Shown: piece after piece, positions 21,378 to 23,294 of the stretch
How the letters are laid out: every line of letters begins with the position of its first letter
Numbering within the stretch: position 1 is the stretch's first letter
Assembly: GCA_964603915.1 (NCBI GenBank)
Contig: CAZRWU010000034.1
Span: forward strand, 1-23,294
DNA from: REEP01 sp964603915
GTDB taxonomy: Bacteria; Pseudomonadota; Alphaproteobacteria; Rhodospirillales; Defluviicoccaceae
DNA length: 23,294 nucleotides
Direction: 5' to 3'
Made by a program: the position numbers and the translations under genes
Notes under the pieces: generated by a model
Seen by the model: only the letters and a program-made list of their open reading frames with translations
What the model was told of the DNA's origin: nothing
The model's database searches: none

Positions 21378-22511
21378 GTGAACACCCGGCCTCTTCTGAT
21401 CGGCAGCGACATTTACCGCACCTTGCCTCATCCTCCCGGCCATCCGCTCGGTATTCCACGGGTTTCGCTGGCGATCGACCTGTGCCGCGTTCTCGGCTGG
21501 CTGCCGGACACGGTCTATATCGACAGTCCGCGGGCAAGCGTCGACCAGATCATGCGCTTTCACCATCAAGATTATGTCGCGGCGGTCATCGAGGCGGAAC
21601 GGAACCAATGCGTGTCGGCGGCGACGGCCCGCACCTTCAATCTCGGCGTCAACGGCAACGCCATCCACCCGCATATGTTCCGCCGGCCGGCAACGGCATG
21701 TGGCGCATCTCTCCTCGCCGCCCGCCTTCTCGTCGCGGGAGAGCGGATCGTTTACAACCCGGCCGGCGGAACCCATCACGGCCAGCCAAGCCGCGCGAGC
21801 GGATTCTGCATCTTCAACGATCCGGTTCTCGGTATTCTTGCTCTTCTCGACAGCGGCGTCAGACGGGTGTTCTATCTTGACCTCGATGCCCATTTCGGCG
21901 ACGGCGTGCAGGATGCGTTCCACGAGGACGAGAGGGTGTTCACGCTCTCGATCCACGAGAAGGGACGATGGCCGATGCGCCGCAGCGATGACGCGACAGC
22001 GCCCGGGGGCGTGCTCGATCGTGCTCTCGGGACGGCGCGAAACCTCCCCATACCGCCCCCTTCCAACGATACCGAGATCGAGTATCTGGTCGATGTCGCC
22101 GTCCTTCCGCTGATCGACGCGTTCGATCCCGAGGCGGTGGTGATTCAGTGCGGCGCCGACGCCCTGGCTGAAGATCCATTGAGCCGGCTTGCCCTTTCGA
22201 ACCTCGCGATCTGGCGCACGGTCGCCGCCGTCATGCCGCGCGCGCCCCGCCTGCTCGTTCTTGGCGGCGGCGGCTATAATCCCTTTTCGGTCAGCCGTTG
22301 CTGGGCGGGCGTCTGGGCGGTTCTCAATCGCCTGGATAGTCCCGGGCGGCTGCCGCCGGACGCAACCAGCCTGCTGCGCAGCGTCGCGTGGAGCCACCGC
22401 CGCGCGCGCGCCGCGCCGGAGACATGGTTCACGACCTTGGCCGATGCCCCGCGCGAAGGTCCTGTGCGGCCCGAGGTCCGCGCGCTGGCAAGAAGCGTCC
22501 TTTCCCCGTGA
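21378..22511 (+). CDS. Histone deacetylase family (class I/AcuC-like) zinc amidohydrolase
   Basis: A 377-residue member of the arginase/deacetylase fold. All catalytic residues of active deacetylases are visible: H133-H134 in GGTHHG, D168, D170 and H172 in YLDLDAHFGDG, D261 in QCGADAL, and Y300 in GGGGYN. D170, H172 and D261 would bind zinc and Y300 stabilise the transition state. Bacterial relatives remove acetyl groups from proteins such as acetyl-CoA synthetase (AcuC) or from polyamines; which applies here is not decidable. It starts with GTG at 21378 and has no accompanying acu genes. It is divergent from the lysA operon and ends 32 bases before a strong hairpin. Confidence 0.95.
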   Translation: MNTRPLLIGSDIYRTLPHPPGHPLGIPRVSLAIDLCRVLGWLPDTVYIDSPRASVDQIMRFHHQDYVAAVIEAERNQCVSAATARTFNLGVNGNAIHPHMFRRPATACGASLLAARLLVAGERIVYNPAGGTHHGQPSRASGFCIFNDPVLGILALLDSGVRRVFYLDLDAHFGDGVQDAFHEDERVFTLSIHEKGRWPMRRSDDATAPGGVLDRALGTARNLPIPPPSNDTEIEYLVDVAVLPLIDAFDPEAVVIQCGADALAEDPLSRLALSNLAIWRTVAAVMPRAPRLLVLGGGGYNPFSVSRCWAGVWAVLNRLDSPGRLPPDATSLLRSVAWSHRRARAAPETWFTTLADAPREGPVRPEVRALARSVLSP

Positions 22512-22542
22512 TGTGGGGATAGTTGGCGTCAACGATTGTGCG

Positions 22543-22567
22543 CAGGGGACTGCTCCGCAGTCCCCTG
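22543..22567. terminator. Strong hairpin between convergent genes
   Basis: CAGGGGACTG and CAGTCCCCTG form a perfect 10-bp GC-rich stem with a 5-base loop (CTCCG). It sits between the convergent ends of the deacetylase gene (stop at 22511) and the small membrane protein gene (stop at 22612), so it could terminate both. No U-tract is present on either side. Confidence 0.6.
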
Positions 22568-22611
22568 GCCTTGCACGGCGCCGCGCGCCCTGCTCCTCGC
22601 TGCGTCAAGAT

Positions 22612-22710
22612 CTACTGGAAGTAGCCGGCAAACACGTAGAAAGTGAGAAAAATCGCGGTGATGATTGCGGCATATGGCGCCACCCGCGCAATCGCCGAAT
22701 CCCAATTCAT
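22612..22710 (-). CDS. 32-residue single-span membrane protein
   Basis: The frame from ATG at 22710 encodes 32 residues: a short polar start (MNWDSAIARVAP) and one strongly hydrophobic helix (YAAIITAIFLTFYVFAGYF) ending at TAG. GAGAGG lies 6 bases upstream of the ATG, a good ribosome site, and a hairpin follows the stop. This combination argues for a real microprotein although the gene is tiny. I do not recognise the family. Small proteins of this shape often attach to larger membrane complexes, but no partner is indicated here. Confidence 0.6.
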   Translation of the reverse strand: MNWDSAIARVAPYAAIITAIFLTFYVFAGYFQ

Positions 22711-22998
22711 GGCGGACCTCTCTGTTACGACGCTTCATGACACGGCGCTTGGACGGCTCTCCCCGGCGTTTAGGCTTGGTTCGCCCGGTTTCTTGAAGCT
22801 CGATCATGAAAACCTGACGGCCAGCATACATGAATTTCCTTAACACAATCCTTACGCGATTGTGCAACGCAGCATTGCTCGACACGCATGGAGCCAGTTG
22901 ACTTGAGCGGCTGCCCCTCGTCATGATCGGGGCAACGAGCGGAGAATCGGCATTGCCGCTGTCGCGCTTGAGGTAAATCGACGCGAGAGCGATGGGTT
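22711..22998. other. Divergent intergenic region
   Basis: About 290 bases with no gene I can support. It contains a perfect inverted repeat, CACAATC-N7-GATTGTG (22844-22864), in an AT-richer stretch that is the most likely promoter/operator area for the small membrane protein gene (minus) and/or the gene beginning at 22999 (plus). No clear -35/-10 pair was found. Confidence 0.4.
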
Positions 22999-23294
22999 AT
23001 GGAGGGGAAAGCGGCTTCGGCGCTGTCGGGATTGATCAGGCGGATGCTCGCCGATGGCGAGGCGAGCTGGAGTCTGGGCGTCTTCGGGACCATCGCCGAG
23101 TTTCATCATGTCGAAGGCGATCCGGCGCCGAAGGTGCAGGCGATGCCTCATGGAGGTGAGGTGGTGACGGCCCGCGGAGCCGTGCGGATCACCATCGCCC
23201 CACAGACTCGAGCCATTGCCTATGAGGCCTTCAGCGCGCGCAGAGACGCCTGGACTCAAGGCATCGCCCTCTGTCTGCCCGAGGACGGCGCGGC
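22999..23294 (+). CDS. Unrecognised conserved-looking protein (3' end outside window)
   Basis: An open frame of 98 codons from ATG at 22999 to the window edge; an in-frame stop at 22969 makes this the earliest possible ATG. The sequence has a helical start (SALSGLIRRMLADGEASW), then SLGVFGTIAEFHH, TARGAVRITIAP and a segment ending GIALCLPEDGA. It has no signal peptide or membrane span. It resembles uncharacterised alphaproteobacterial proteins (possibly DUF6925, recalled with low certainty). Codon use is typical of the GC-rich neighbours. No function can be given. Confidence 0.6.
   Translation, partial: MEGKAASALSGLIRRMLADGEASWSLGVFGTIAEFHHVEGDPAPKVQAMPHGGEVVTARGAVRITIAPQTRAIAYEAFSARRDAWTQGIALCLPEDGA

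Noticed and set aside
21192..22532. Minus-strand frame of 446 codons opposite the deacetylase gene
   Set aside because: Nearly all of it is antisense to a complete deacetylase with every catalytic residue. Only its last 56 codons or so lie outside, and these are listed separately as a weak finding.

Overview
The window is a GC-rich bacterial chromosome segment, most likely from an alphaproteobacterium of the Rhodospirillales type. I infer this from gene order and family content: a zinc-ribbon/DUF3426 protein divergent from ftsE-ftsX-ydcF-plsC, and a small lipoprotein-lysA-TIGR02302 operon, are arrangements known from that group. No rRNA, tRNA or CRISPR array was seen.

Region 1 (1-3661) is accessory. 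A truncated, visibly less GC-rich gene on the minus strand (1-1280) encodes a secreted PI-PLC-type phosphodiesterase followed by C-type-lectin-like segments and the start of a ricin-B-type repeat. Next to it is a decayed, internally deleted IS5-family transposase (about 1352-1700), then a VPLPA-CTERM surface protein, a DUF2892 membrane protein and a Crp/Fnr-type regulator.

Region 2 (4051-8984) is an efflux operon: a PadR regulator, a membrane fusion protein and an RND pump, with tightly spaced or overlapping genes. It is preceded by a good sigma70-like promoter whose -10 element runs into two tandem 13-bp inverted repeats, a likely PadR operator.

Region 3 (9003-10450) holds an unusual repeat protein: 11 tandem units of about 31 residues, each joining an RHS/YD-like motif to an EF-hand-like acidic loop. 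Its AT-rich upstream region carries a promoter overlapped by a palindrome.

Region 4 (10451-17222) is core-like: a class II (B12-dependent) ribonucleotide reductase with its own promoter and a long inverted repeat just upstream; then, all on the minus strand, ftsE-ftsX-ydcF-plsC for divisome/envelope functions and phospholipid synthesis; and the divergent zinc-ribbon gene.

Region 5 (17238-21192, minus) is a coupled operon of a small LptM-like lipoprotein, lysA (last step of lysine synthesis) and a TIGR02302 membrane protein. Several starts here are TTG, two of them overlapping or abutting upstream genes.

Region 6 (21378-23294) contains a class I-like histone-deacetylase-family amidohydrolase, a strong hairpin, a 32-residue single-membrane-span protein, and the start of an unrecognised protein that runs off the window.
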